From Trueperaceae bacterium (GTDB taxonomy: Bacteria > Deinococcota > Deinococci > Deinococcales > Trueperaceae): a DNA stretch of 60,919 nucleotides. The notes beneath the pieces were generated by a model. That model saw nothing but the letters and a program-made list of their open reading frames with translations, was not told the origin of the DNA and searched no databases. Both the position numbers and the translations under genes were made by a program. Shown piece after piece: positions 43,808-54,124 of this stretch. Where the stretch lies: positions 1 through 60,919 of the forward strand of contig JAABSI010000006.1 in assembly GCA_011390455.1 (NCBI GenBank). The letters are read 5' to 3'. Position 1 is the stretch's first letter. The number at the start of each line of letters is the position of its first letter.

Positions 43808-44196
43808 TGCCGCGGAGGTCCTCGGGGTCGGGCCCGGTCGCGCCGTGGGTGGGGGTCCTGCAGGTCGAGATCGGAACGCCTTGGGCGCGCAGCCTCAAGG
43901 AGAAGCGCGGCCTGTTGCTGCCGCTGCTCACCCGGTGGCGGGCGCGGCCCGAGCTCTCCGTCGCCCGCGTGGGCGACCACGACGCGCACGGCGTCGAGAC
44001 CTGGGCGCTCGCGGCCATCGATGCCGAGGCCGACCGCCTGCGGGCGCTGCTCGAGCGCGCGCGCGACGAGATCGGCGCCGCCGGCCTGATCGTGCGCGCC
44101 GCGCGCCTCGACCTGGAACCGTGGGAGCCGCTCGATCCGCGCGACGCGATCGCCGGCGTCCCGGGGTCGACCGAACCCGGTTCGGCGACGCGGTAG
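43807..44196 (+). CDS. DUF503 (YlxP-like) protein
   Basis: A 129-residue protein with WVGVLQVEIGTPWARSLKEKRGLLLPLLTR at its start, the SLKEKR signature of DUF503. These are small ferredoxin-like proteins of unknown role, often found near rbfA. The ATG overlaps the previous stop by one base (TGATG). Its TAG stop (44194-44196) is the first half of a TAGCAT box that may drive the Asp23-fakA pair. The C-terminal 20 residues are not conserved in kind. Confidence 0.8.
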   Translation: MPRRSSGSGPVAPWVGVLQVEIGTPWARSLKEKRGLLLPLLTRWRARPELSVARVGDHDAHGVETWALAAIDAEADRLRALLERARDEIGAAGLIVRAARLDLEPWEPLDPRDAIAGVPGSTEPGSATR

Positions 44197-44224
44197 CATG
44201 CCCCATCATCCGAGGAGGACCGAC

Positions 44225-44659
44225 ATGCCCCGACGCACGGCCGACGCCGAAGGCGCCCCAGCTGCTGCCGCCCAGACCCCCAAGCCGAGACGCCGCTCGA
44301 CCAAGCGCACGCCGGAAGGGGCCGTGGACCACGTCCGCGTCGCCGACGGCGCGCTGGCGACGGTCATCGGACTGGCCGCCCACGAGGTGCCGGGCGTCGT
44401 CGGCATGGCGCCGGCCAGCCTGAGCGAGGGCCTGCGGCGGATCCTCGGCGTGTCCCAAGTGGACGAGGGCGTCGAGATCGACCGTTCCGAGGACGCCACC
44501 CGCGCCGAAGTGGTGCTGCACGTCGTCGTCGCCTACGGGGTGAACATCCCGGCGGTGGCGGAGTCGGTCGTCGAGCGGGTGCGCTACGCCGCCCGCACCT
44601 ACGCCGGCGTCGAGGTGGACGAGGTCAAGGTCCACGTCGCAGGGGTCAGCCGTGGGTGA
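44225..44659 (+). CDS. Asp23/Gls24 family envelope stress protein
   Basis: A 144-residue protein with a basic Ala/Pro-rich N-terminus (1-35), then the Asp23 domain: VRVADGALATVIGLAAHEVPGVVGMA and AEVVLHVVVAYGVNIPAVAESVVERVRYAA. Asp23 proteins sit at the membrane and relate to envelope stress and fatty acid kinase. In Firmicutes they lie directly before fakA, as here. ATG 44225 has GAGGAGG upstream. An in-frame ATG at 44198 lies inside the TAGCAT box and is rejected. Confidence 0.9.
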   Translation: MPRRTADAEGAPAAAAQTPKPRRRSTKRTPEGAVDHVRVADGALATVIGLAAHEVPGVVGMAPASLSEGLRRILGVSQVDEGVEIDRSEDATRAEVVLHVVVAYGVNIPAVAESVVERVRYAARTYAGVEVDEVKVHVAGVSRG

Positions 44660-46283
44660 GGGCCCGACCGCGCAGCGGGCGGCGGCGGTCGGGGTGGAGG
44701 CGGCGACGCTGCCGCCGGTCGCTCTGGCGGACGCCTTCGTCTTCGCCACCGACTTCCTCGGCGTGCACATCGACGAGGTCAACGCGCTCAACGTCTACCC
44801 CGTACCCGACGGCGATACCGGCACCAACATGCACCTGACGCTGCAGTCCGTGCGCCAACAGCTGCTCGAGGAGTCGCCGACCGCCATGGCCGACGTCGCG
44901 CACGCGCTCTCCTACGGATCGCTGCTCGGCGCGCGCGGCAACTCCGGCGTGATCCTGTCGCAGGTGCTCAAGGGGTTCGCCGACGTCGTCAAGCGGCACG
45001 ATTCGCTGAGCGCGTCGATCCTCGCGAAGGCGTTGAACGGTGCGACCAAGACCGCCTACGCCGCGGTGATGAAGCCGGTGGAAGGGACCATCCTCACGGT
45101 CGTGCGCCTGGCGGCCGACGCGGTCGCGACGCCGCTCGACGGCGAGAAGCCGGTCGCGCTGCTGGAGCGCGCGCTGGAGGCCGGCCGCGAAGCGCTCGCG
45201 CGCACGCCCGAGCAGCTCCCGATCCTCAAGCAGGCCGGCGTGGTCGATGCGGGGGGCCTGGGCTTCCTGCGGCTCCTCGAGGGGCTGATCGCCGCCTTCG
45301 AGGGCAAGCCGCTGCCCGAACCCCCCAAGGTGACCACCCGCGCGCAGCAGCAGTTCGAGGAGGAGGCCTTCGGCTTCTGCACCGAGTTCCTGCTCGCCGA
45401 CGTGAGCGCCGAGACGCGCGAGATCCAGGAGGCGGTGGCGCCCTTCGGCGACTCGCTGCTGGTGGTGGGCGCCGAGGGCTTCGTGAAGGGCCACATCCAC
45501 ACCGAGGAGCCCGAGAAACTGCTCGCGCTCGTCGCGCGCTACGGCCGGATGGTGCGCTCCAAGGTCGAGGACATGTCGGAGCAGCACTCCGAGATCCTCG
45601 CCGACGTCGACATGGAGGCCGCCGAGCCCCCCAAGACGGGGCTGGTGGCGGTGTCGAGCGGGTACGGGATCACCAAGGCGTTCCGCAGCCTCGGCGCCCG
45701 CGTCGTCGGCGGCGGCCAGACGAACAACCCCTCGGTGCAGGACATCGCCGACGCGGTGCGCTCGCTGGGCGCGCCCGCGGTGGTCGTGCTCCCGAACAAC
45801 AAGAACATCATCCTCGCCGCCGAGCGGGTGGCCGAACTGGTGCCCGAGAAGCGCGTGCTCGTCCTGCCGACCCGCACGTTGGGCCAGGGCCTCGCCGCCT
45901 CGGTCGCCTTCTCGGAGGGCGCCGAGGTCGATGCCGTGGTGGCCGCGATGGAGCGCGCCGCCAAGGACGCCCGCACCCTCGAGGTCACCATGGCGAGCCG
46001 CGACGCCTCGATCGACGGCGTCGAGGTGCACGAAGGGGCCTACATCGGGCTCCTCGACGGCGCGTTGGTCGAGACCGCGGACACCGCCGAGGCGTGCATG
46101 CTGTCGATGCTCGAGGACGTGGCGGAGGACGCCGAACTGGGGACGCTGTTCTACGCGGTGGCCACCGGCGAGGAGGCGGCGCGCGCGCTCGTGGGCCGCA
46201 TCGAGGAGGCGCACCCGGATCTGGAGCTCGAGGTCCACGGCGGCGGTCCCGATCTCTACCCGTACCTGCTGATCGTCGAGTAG
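44652..46283 (+). CDS. fakA: Fatty acid kinase catalytic subunit FakA (DhaL domain)
   Basis: FakA phosphorylates FakB-bound fatty acids with ATP so that exogenous or recycled fatty acids enter phospholipids. The N-terminal DhaL domain has NALNVYPVPDGDTGTNM (near 44-60) and SLLGARGNSGVILSQ, which bind Mg-ADP. The middle domain has FGFCTEFLL and GHIHTEEPE. The C-terminal domain (from about 330) has a DegV-like look with VSSGYGITKAF and PNNKNIILAAE. The product has 543 residues. GTG 44652 overlaps the Asp23 gene by 8 bases. FakB is not in the window. Confidence 0.93.
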   Translation: MGEGPTAQRAAAVGVEAATLPPVALADAFVFATDFLGVHIDEVNALNVYPVPDGDTGTNMHLTLQSVRQQLLEESPTAMADVAHALSYGSLLGARGNSGVILSQVLKGFADVVKRHDSLSASILAKALNGATKTAYAAVMKPVEGTILTVVRLAADAVATPLDGEKPVALLERALEAGREALARTPEQLPILKQAGVVDAGGLGFLRLLEGLIAAFEGKPLPEPPKVTTRAQQQFEEEAFGFCTEFLLADVSAETREIQEAVAPFGDSLLVVGAEGFVKGHIHTEEPEKLLALVARYGRMVRSKVEDMSEQHSEILADVDMEAAEPPKTGLVAVSSGYGITKAFRSLGARVVGGGQTNNPSVQDIADAVRSLGAPAVVVLPNNKNIILAAERVAELVPEKRVLVLPTRTLGQGLAASVAFSEGAEVDAVVAAMERAAKDARTLEVTMASRDASIDGVEVHEGAYIGLLDGALVETADTAEACMLSMLEDVAEDAELGTLFYAVATGEEAARALVGRIEEAHPDLELEVHGGGPDLYPYLLIVE

Positions 46284-46367
46284 GCCGTTTCGTGAACGGT
46301 CGGTGACGGACGGGTCAGGGTCGGTTCAGGTCGAAGCGCTACGATGAGGCGAACCAGGAGGTCCTTC

Positions 46368-47240
46368 ATGACCCACCGTCGCCTTACGTCCTTCGCGGCC
46401 CTCGCCGCGCTCGCCTTGGTCCTCGCCGCTTGTCAGATCACGGTCACCCCGGGGCCGGTGTGGCCGCCGACCTTCGCCGACACCATCGAAGCGCAGCCGA
46501 CCTACGAGCCGACCGTCCAAGTGGTCGGGACCCTCTCGTCCGGGGCCACCCGGTACTTCGCTCTGGACGTGGAGGCCGTGCGCGACCTCGTCTACGCCGA
46601 GGTCCAAGGCTCGTCCGGGCTGCGCGTCTCGCTGTACAGCAGCGGTGGAACGCGCTTGGCCGTGTCCGAGTCGGCCACCTACTTCGGTGGATCGCTCGCG
46701 GCCCTCTCGTCGGCGGGCACGGACCTCGCGGGCTCGTCGATCGCCGTGACCTTCCCGTGCCTCGGCCCCTGCGTCGCCGTGCCCTCGACCGCTGCCTCGT
46801 ACGTCGTGGCCGTGACGAACACGAGCGGATCGAGCCGGAGCTTCGATCTCTTCGCCTACACCTTCGACGAGACCGACGAGAACGAGCCCAACGACGCCGT
46901 CGCGTCCCCGACCCCGCTGAACGGCGCCGGCAGCTACGAAGGCGCGATCGAGGTCCTCGGCGACGTCGACCACTTCCGGTACAACGTGACCGCGGGCGGC
47001 AGCTTCTTCGTCGTCTTCCAGCCGTTCGACCAGTTACTCGGCCTCGAGCTCGAGATCCTCGATTGCGCCGAATGCGAGGTGCTCGACGGCACGGACGGCT
47101 TCCGGGTCGAGGGTTTGGTCGACGGCGACATCCTCCGCGTCCGCTCCGCCGCGGGCCGCGCGGGCCCGAGCGCCACTTCTGGCTACTCGCTGCAAGTCAC
47201 GGCGACCCCGCCGGCGGGCGCCTCGGTGACGTCGCGCTGA
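46368..47240 (+). CDS. Lipoprotein with PPC-like domains
   Basis: The 290-residue product has a type II signal peptide with lipobox LAAC near residue 23 (LAALALVLAACQI). Two beta-sandwich PPC-like (bacterial pre-peptidase C-terminal) units follow, at about 45-160 and 168-285. The second has the family hallmark DENEPNDAVASPTPL and DVDHFRYNVTAGG. Such modules bind sugars or cap secreted enzymes. I chose ATG 46368 because AGGAGG lies six bases upstream; ATG 46344 is inside the TACGAT -10 box (46340-46345). Its anchored position suggests the outer face of the inner membrane. Confidence 0.82.
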   Translation: MTHRRLTSFAALAALALVLAACQITVTPGPVWPPTFADTIEAQPTYEPTVQVVGTLSSGATRYFALDVEAVRDLVYAEVQGSSGLRVSLYSSGGTRLAVSESATYFGGSLAALSSAGTDLAGSSIAVTFPCLGPCVAVPSTAASYVVAVTNTSGSSRSFDLFAYTFDETDENEPNDAVASPTPLNGAGSYEGAIEVLGDVDHFRYNVTAGGSFFVVFQPFDQLLGLELEILDCAECEVLDGTDGFRVEGLVDGDILRVRSAAGRAGPSATSGYSLQVTATPPAGASVTSR

Positions 47241-47260
47241 CCGACGCCCGCGACGCCTTC

Positions 47261-47294
47261 GGGGCCGGACGCGTTCACGGACGCGTCCGGCCCC
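47261..47294 (+). terminator. Terminator after the PPC lipoprotein gene
   Basis: Perfect 14-bp stem (47261-47274 with 47281-47294) with loop TCACGG, 20 bases after the stop codon. It is followed by GTTTG. The hairpin ends right before the best start of the next gene. Confidence 0.75.
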
Positions 47295-47296
47295 GT

Positions 47297-48184
47297 TTGG
47301 GTCCGGTCCTCGCCCTCGCCCTCGCCCTCACCTGGGTGCTGGTCGGGTCCGGTACGGCAGCGGCCTCGACGTGCCCGCTTCCGACGCCCAGCCACCCCCT
47401 CCCCGCCCTGGCCCACGTCGTCCGCACCCTGGAGCCCGCCCTGCCGCGATCCGTCGTGGTGGGGCGGCTCGAGTTACCCGACGACCACCCGCACGCCGAG
47501 GCCCTGCGCTACCTGCGCGAGCGGCGCGTGATCGCCCGCGGGGCCGAGGTCGACCCGATGGCGGCCGAGGTCTGGCAGGCGGCGCTCGACGTGGTCGCCG
47601 GCTGGTACGGGGTTGCGGCGCCGATCGCCGGCGACCCGGCGGACCCGGAGCGCGTCGGCGCCGATCTGGACGTGCTGCTCGCCCGCATCGCGCCGGCGCT
47701 GCGCCCCGCGGCGCTCGTCGCGTGGACGACCGAGGACGTCCGCCGGATCGCCTTCCTGGGCCTGGTCTGGAACTGGTCGGCGTACCCGCGCCTGATCGTC
47801 ACCCGCCCGACCGACGAGGTGTGGGACGGGGCGCTCCGCTCGGCCGCCGCGCGGCTCGCGACGTGCGCGTACGACGTGACCTCCTACGTCGGGGCGGTGG
47901 CGCCGGTCGCGGTCGACCTGTTCCTCGCGGAGAACCGTGCGCGGATGTACCTGGTCGGAAGCGAGCCGGACCTCCCGGGCGCCTGGCCGCACGAGGTGCC
48001 GGTGGGCGAGGAGGTGGACGTGTTCGCCTTCGCGCACCCGCTCGTCGCGGGCCTCGATTCGTTCTCGGCCGTGTTCGTGGGCGATCCGGCGCCGGTGCTG
48101 ACCTTCGTGCGCCTGTTGCCCCGGGTGCGCACCAACCTGTCGCCGGTCGGCATGGGGCGGATCCTGCAGACGCCCAGGCGCTGA
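47297..48184 (+). CDS. Exported protein of unknown function with SLH-like segment
   Basis: About 295 residues. The signal-like N-terminus (PVLALALALTWVLVGSGTAAAS) comes from a short CCTCGC repeat. A segment near 52-90 (HPHAEALRYLRERRVIARGAEVDPMAAEVW) resembles half of an S-layer-homology repeat. The rest is helical, with LARIAPALRPAALVAWTTEDVRRIAFLGL. I do not recognise the family. The start is unclear: TTG 47297 directly follows a strong terminator and lacks basic residues. The frame stays open upstream with Arg-rich codons (RVHGRVRPR), but no ATG, GTG or TTG start is seen there within about 60 bases. It converges on pyrF. Confidence 0.6.
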   Translation: MGPVLALALALTWVLVGSGTAAASTCPLPTPSHPLPALAHVVRTLEPALPRSVVVGRLELPDDHPHAEALRYLRERRVIARGAEVDPMAAEVWQAALDVVAGWYGVAAPIAGDPADPERVGADLDVLLARIAPALRPAALVAWTTEDVRRIAFLGLVWNWSAYPRLIVTRPTDEVWDGALRSAAARLATCAYDVTSYVGAVAPVAVDLFLAENRARMYLVGSEPDLPGAWPHEVPVGEEVDVFAFAHPLVAGLDSFSAVFVGDPAPVLTFVRLLPRVRTNLSPVGMGRILQTPRR

Positions 48185-48197
48185 GTTCGCCGGTGCG

Positions 48198-49084
48198 TCA
48201 GCCGCGGCGCGCGTCGAGGGCCCGGTTGAGGTCGTCGCGCATCGCGGTCGCGGCCAGCCGCGCCGCCGCCGCGACGTCTTCGCCACCAGTGGGGTAGAGC
48301 AGCGTCCGGCTCGCGTTGACCACCGCGCCCAGGCCGGCGGCGTCGAAGGCTCCGGCGGCGTCGGCGCCCGTGCCCCCTTGGGCCCCGTAGCCGGGGACCA
48401 GCAGGAGCGAGCGCGGCAGCCGCGCGCGGAGCGCGGTCAACTCCGCCGGGTAGGTGGCGCCGACGACGGCGCCGAGGGCGGTGTAGCCGTCGTCGTCGGC
48501 CGGTAGCCGATCGGCGCGGGCGTCGATCGCGTCGGCGAGGAGCTCGTACACCCGCCGGCCGTCCTCGGTCGCGACGTCCTGCAGGTCGCCGCTCCCCGGG
48601 TTCGAGGTCTTCACCAGCACGAAGAGCCCTCGATCGCCCGCAACGGCCGCGTCCAGGAAGGGCTCGAGCGTGTCGAGCCCGAGGTAGGCGTTGACCGTGA
48701 GCGCGTCCGCCGCGAAGACGCCGTCGGCGAGGTACGCGGCCGCGTAGGCCTCGGCCGTGCTGCCGATGTCGCCGCGTTTGGCGTCGAGGATCGCCGGGAT
48801 GCCCCGCTCGCGCAGGTCGGCGAGCACCTGCGCGAGCGCGATCACTCCGGGCACCCCGAGCGCCTCGAAGAAGGCACTCTGCGGTTTGGCGCAGGCGATC
48901 CGGTCGTGGGTCGCGTCGAGCACCGTGCGCACGTAGGCGACGACGGAGAGCGCCGTCTTCGCCGGGTCGCCGCCGTGCGCCGCCGGGTGCGTGCTCGGGT
49001 GCCCGTGCGGGCGCGGATCGATGCCCAGGCACACGCGCGTGTCGAGCGCACGGACGCGCGCATGCACGCGCGCCGTGAAGGTGC

Positions 49085-49088
<4 letters not shown>
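48198..49088 (-). CDS. pyrF: Orotidine 5'-phosphate decarboxylase, long (type 2) form
   Basis: PyrF makes UMP. The 296 residues match the longer PyrF subfamily. [11 protein letters not shown] and [13 protein letters not shown] lie near the start. The catalytic [16 protein letters not shown] with its Lys and Asp pair lies near 100, then [15 protein letters not shown] and [13 protein letters not shown] with the phosphate-binding loop. GTG 49088 shares GTGA with the secA stop, so pyrF is cotranscribed with secA, an unusual pairing. Confidence 0.93.
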
Positions 49089-51886
<2,798 letters not shown>

Positions 51887-52078
51887 CGGGTGGGCCCCTT
51901 CGGGAGCGACGCGGAGGCGGGCCTCCGGTCGGTCGGTTCACGCTTCGGGTGCGCGCGCTCGGCGGGCCTCGGGCGCTGGCCCGACGACCCCGGCGCGCGG
52001 CGTCGCGCGAGTCTAGCACCTGTCGACGACGCGCTCCGAAGGCGTGGCGACGGCTGCCGAGCGGATCCGGGCCATGGC
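51887..52078 (-). promoter_or_regulatory. secA leader and promoter region
   Basis: The 192 bases between rsmD and secA hold TAGACT (52015-52010) as a probable -10 box without a clear -35. The GC-rich leader of about 120 bases has a small hairpin at 51910-51925 (6-bp arms around CGGG) shortly before the ribosome site. A GTG at 51946 opens a long frame that overlaps secA, so I do not call it a gene. Confidence 0.45.
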
Positions 52079-52657
52079 CTAGCCGGGCGCCGCGTCGTCG
52101 GCCTCGGCATCGGGAACGGCCTTCGGGACCCGCACCCACGTGAGCGCGTTGGTGCCGTAGGCGCGGCGGTCCACGGGCACCGCGACCCCGCCCAGGGTGA
52201 GCTCGAACGCCAGCTTCGAGGGGTGTTGGAACACGTAGCGCCCCCCGGGCCGGACGCACCCCGAGTCGAGCAGCTCCTGGAAGATCGCCGGCAGGTCCGC
52301 CGGATACGGCGGAGCCGCGCTGCACACGTCCACCTGGCCGCGCAGGCTGCGGGCCACCGCCAGCGCGTCGCCCCGCCGGACCTCGATCTCGAGCCCGGTC
52401 GCGCGCGCGTTGCGGCGCACGACGTCGACGGCCTCGCGCCCGAGGTCGACGCAGATGGCCCGCCAGCCGCGCGATGCCGCCTCGAGCCCCAGTGCGCCGG
52501 AGCCGGCGAAGAGGTCGAGGAACACGCCCCGCGGCTCGAAGGCGAGCACGTCGAACATCGCCTCGCGCACGCGCGAGGGCGTCGGACGGGTGCCCTGGCG
52601 GGGGGTCTCGAGGGGGCGACCGCGGGCGCGGCCGCCGACGACGCGGGGTTTGGGCAC
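52079..52657 (-). CDS. rsmD: 16S rRNA (guanine966-N2)-methyltransferase RsmD
   Basis: RsmD methylates G966 of 16S rRNA. The 192-residue enzyme has VVGGRARGRPLETP, RPTPSRVREAMFDVL, the SAM motif FLDLFAGSGALGLEAASRG (near 47-65) and a C-terminal GGRYVFQHPSKLAF. The usual DPPY active motif appears as APPY (CSAAPPYPADLP), with Ala replacing Asp. I recall the same in Thermus. GTG 52657 lies 6 bases after TACGAT (52669-52664). secA follows downstream but has its own promoter box. Confidence 0.9.
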   Translation of the reverse strand: MPKPRVVGGRARGRPLETPRQGTRPTPSRVREAMFDVLAFEPRGVFLDLFAGSGALGLEAASRGWRAICVDLGREAVDVVRRNARATGLEIEVRRGDALAVARSLRGQVDVCSAAPPYPADLPAIFQELLDSGCVRPGGRYVFQHPSKLAFELTLGGVAVPVDRRAYGTNALTWVRVPKAVPDAEADDAAPG

Positions 52658-52695
52658 GACGGCATCGTACCGAGCGGCGGTAGCATGGGGGCGCC
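52658..52695. promoter_or_regulatory. 38-bp divergent promoter between rsmD and a GNAT gene
   Basis: TACGAT (52669-52664) and TAGCAT (52681-52686) face away from each other 11 bases apart. They lie 6 and 9 bases from their start codons. The -35 region of each must lie within the 5' codons of the other gene. Confidence 0.6.
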
Positions 52696-53625
52696 GTGAT
52701 CCGACCCCTCGCTTCCGACGAACTCGTCTGGTTCCTCGCCCGCGCGTTCGCGTTCGTCGACCATCGCGACCCGTGGGGGCTCGCGCGCCGCACCGTGGTG
52801 CGCCTGCGCGACCCGCGCCGCGACGCGGCACGGGCGTGGGTCCTCGTGCCCGACGCCGGTCGCGGCGAGGCGTCCGCCGATGCGGGGGAGGCCGTCGAGC
52901 CCGTGGCGGGGATCGTCGCGTGGCCGCCCGACCCCGACCTCGACGAGCCGACCCTGCGGCTCGCGCAACCGTGGTACGTCGGCGACGACGCCTCGGGCTT
53001 CGCGGCGCTCGTCGACGACGTGCTCGAACGCCATCCCCACGAGGCCGTGGAGCTCGACCTGTCGGCGGTGCCGAAGGCCCGCGCCGCCGCCATGCACGCG
53101 GCGCTCGCCGGCTCGGGCTTCGAGGAGGACGCGCTGCGCCCGCTGGCGTTCGACCTGTCGGAGGTGCCGCCGCTGGGGCGTCCGCTCGTCCTGGAGGCCT
53201 GGCGCCTCGACGTCGACCACGAGTTCCGCACCTTCGTGGCGGCCGCGGAGGAGCAACCGCTCGGCGACGGCCGCTGGGCGTGGCTCAAGCGCGCCCACGG
53301 CCGCTTCACGCCCGACTTGTGGTGCTTGGCCCACGAGACGCTCGACCGCCCCGCGGTCGGGTACGCCTTGGCCGGCCGTCGGCGGACGGGGGTGGACGGG
53401 GAGTTCGCGCTCACGGCGATCGGCGTGTCGGCCCCGCACCGCGAGTCGACCGAGATGCTGCGCCGCCTCGTGCTCTCGGTGCTCCACGAGTTCGCGGGTT
53501 CGAGTCCGCTCGGGCGGGTGCGCGCCGAGCTCTCGGACCGCGACCCCAAGCTGATCGCCATCCTGAACTCGGTCGGGTTCGACGTGGGCGATCCGCGGCC
53601 GGTGCTGCGCCGCATTCCGCGCTAG
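52696..53625 (+). CDS. Tandem GNAT-fold acetyltransferase-like protein
   Basis: A 309-residue protein built of two GNAT-like halves. The C-terminal half has GYALAGRRRTGVDGEFALTAIGVSAPHRESTEMLRRLVL (near 216-255), the beta4-alpha3 acetyl-CoA pattern in a degenerate form, then LSDRDPKLIAILNSVGFDVG. The N-terminal half has PDPDLDEPTLRLAQPWYVG and a helical lid. Such double-GNAT proteins with weak CoA loops are common in Deinococcota. The substrate is unknown. GTG 52696 follows TAGCAT by 9 bases. Confidence 0.78.
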   Translation: MIRPLASDELVWFLARAFAFVDHRDPWGLARRTVVRLRDPRRDAARAWVLVPDAGRGEASADAGEAVEPVAGIVAWPPDPDLDEPTLRLAQPWYVGDDASGFAALVDDVLERHPHEAVELDLSAVPKARAAAMHAALAGSGFEEDALRPLAFDLSEVPPLGRPLVLEAWRLDVDHEFRTFVAAAEEQPLGDGRWAWLKRAHGRFTPDLWCLAHETLDRPAVGYALAGRRRTGVDGEFALTAIGVSAPHRESTEMLRRLVLSVLHEFAGSSPLGRVRAELSDRDPKLIAILNSVGFDVGDPRPVLRRIPR

Positions 53626-53666
53626 CGGTCCGCGCCTCCCGCTTAGGTGGGCGCGTCCCACGTCCG

Positions 53667-53706
53667 CGGGAGCGGAGCTCCCCCCGTGGGGGGAGGCGCC
53701 CTCCCG
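53667..53706 (+). terminator. GC hairpin after the GNAT gene
   Basis: Inner arms 53678-53685 and 53688-53695 (8 bases, C-run and G-run) sit inside a weaker outer pairing of CGGGAG with CTCCCG (53701-53706). It lies 42 bases after the stop and before the promoter of the next gene. Confidence 0.55.
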
Positions 53707-53752
53707 CGTCGGAGGCATGCGCCCGTGCGCCCCCGCTGCTAGACTCGCTGCC

Positions 53753-54124
53753 ATGAACCTTCTGATTCGTTGGGGTCTGAACGCGCTGGCGTTGTGGCTG
53801 ACCGTGCAGCTCGTCGGCGGCATGAGCATCGCGTCGGGGGGTCTGTGGCCGCTGCTCTTGGCCGCGCTCGTGATCGGTCTCGTGAACGCGGTCGTGCGGC
53901 CCGTGATGGTGCTGCTGACGCTCCCGGTCACGCTGCTGACCTTCGGTCTGTTCCTGCTCGTGGTCAACGGCCTCGCGCTCGCGCTGGCGTCGGTCCTGTC
54001 GCCGTTGCAGATCGCGGGCTTCTGGACGGCCGTCTGGGGCGCGCTCGTGCTGTCCGTCGTCTCGGCGCTGTTGTCGCGGCTCTTCGGCGAACCGGGGCGC
54101 AGCTACCGGCCGCGCGGCAGGTAG
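53753..54124 (+). CDS. Small four-helix membrane protein (phage_holin_4_2/DUF-type)
   Basis: A 123-residue protein with four hydrophobic helices (about 5-22, 29-50, 55-78 and 88-110) and the arrangement LLIRWGLNALALWLTVQLVGGM, IGLVNAVVRPVMVLLTLPVT. This matches the PF04020 'phage holin 4' family. Despite the name this family is mostly chromosomal and of unknown function, so no phage is implied. ATG 53753 is 7 bases after TAGACT (53740-53745). Its end overlaps that of the convergent HNH gene by 22 bases. Confidence 0.85.
   Translation: MNLLIRWGLNALALWLTVQLVGGMSIASGGLWPLLLAALVIGLVNAVVRPVMVLLTLPVTLLTFGLFLLVVNGLALALASVLSPLQIAGFWTAVWGALVLSVVSALLSRLFGEPGRSYRPRGR

Noticed and set aside
44198..44224. 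Upstream ATG for the Asp23 gene
   Set aside because: It lies inside the TAGCAT box, and a strong GAGGAGG site lies between it and the ATG at 44225.
46284..46300. Terminator after fakA
   Set aside because: The repeat CCGTT/AACGG is only 5 bp and not followed by a T-run; too weak to call.
46344..46367. Upstream ATG for the PPC lipoprotein
   Set aside because: It overlaps the TACGAT -10 box and has no ribosome site, whereas ATG 46368 has AGGAGG and gives a normal lipoprotein signal.
51887..51946. SecM-like leader ORF before secA
   Set aside because: The GTG at 51946 opens a frame that runs far into secA with no arrest-like end, and no conserved arrest motif is visible.
53753..54124. Phage holin, suggesting a prophage
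   Set aside because: The family name is historical; there are no other phage genes, no attachment repeats and no composition shift around it.
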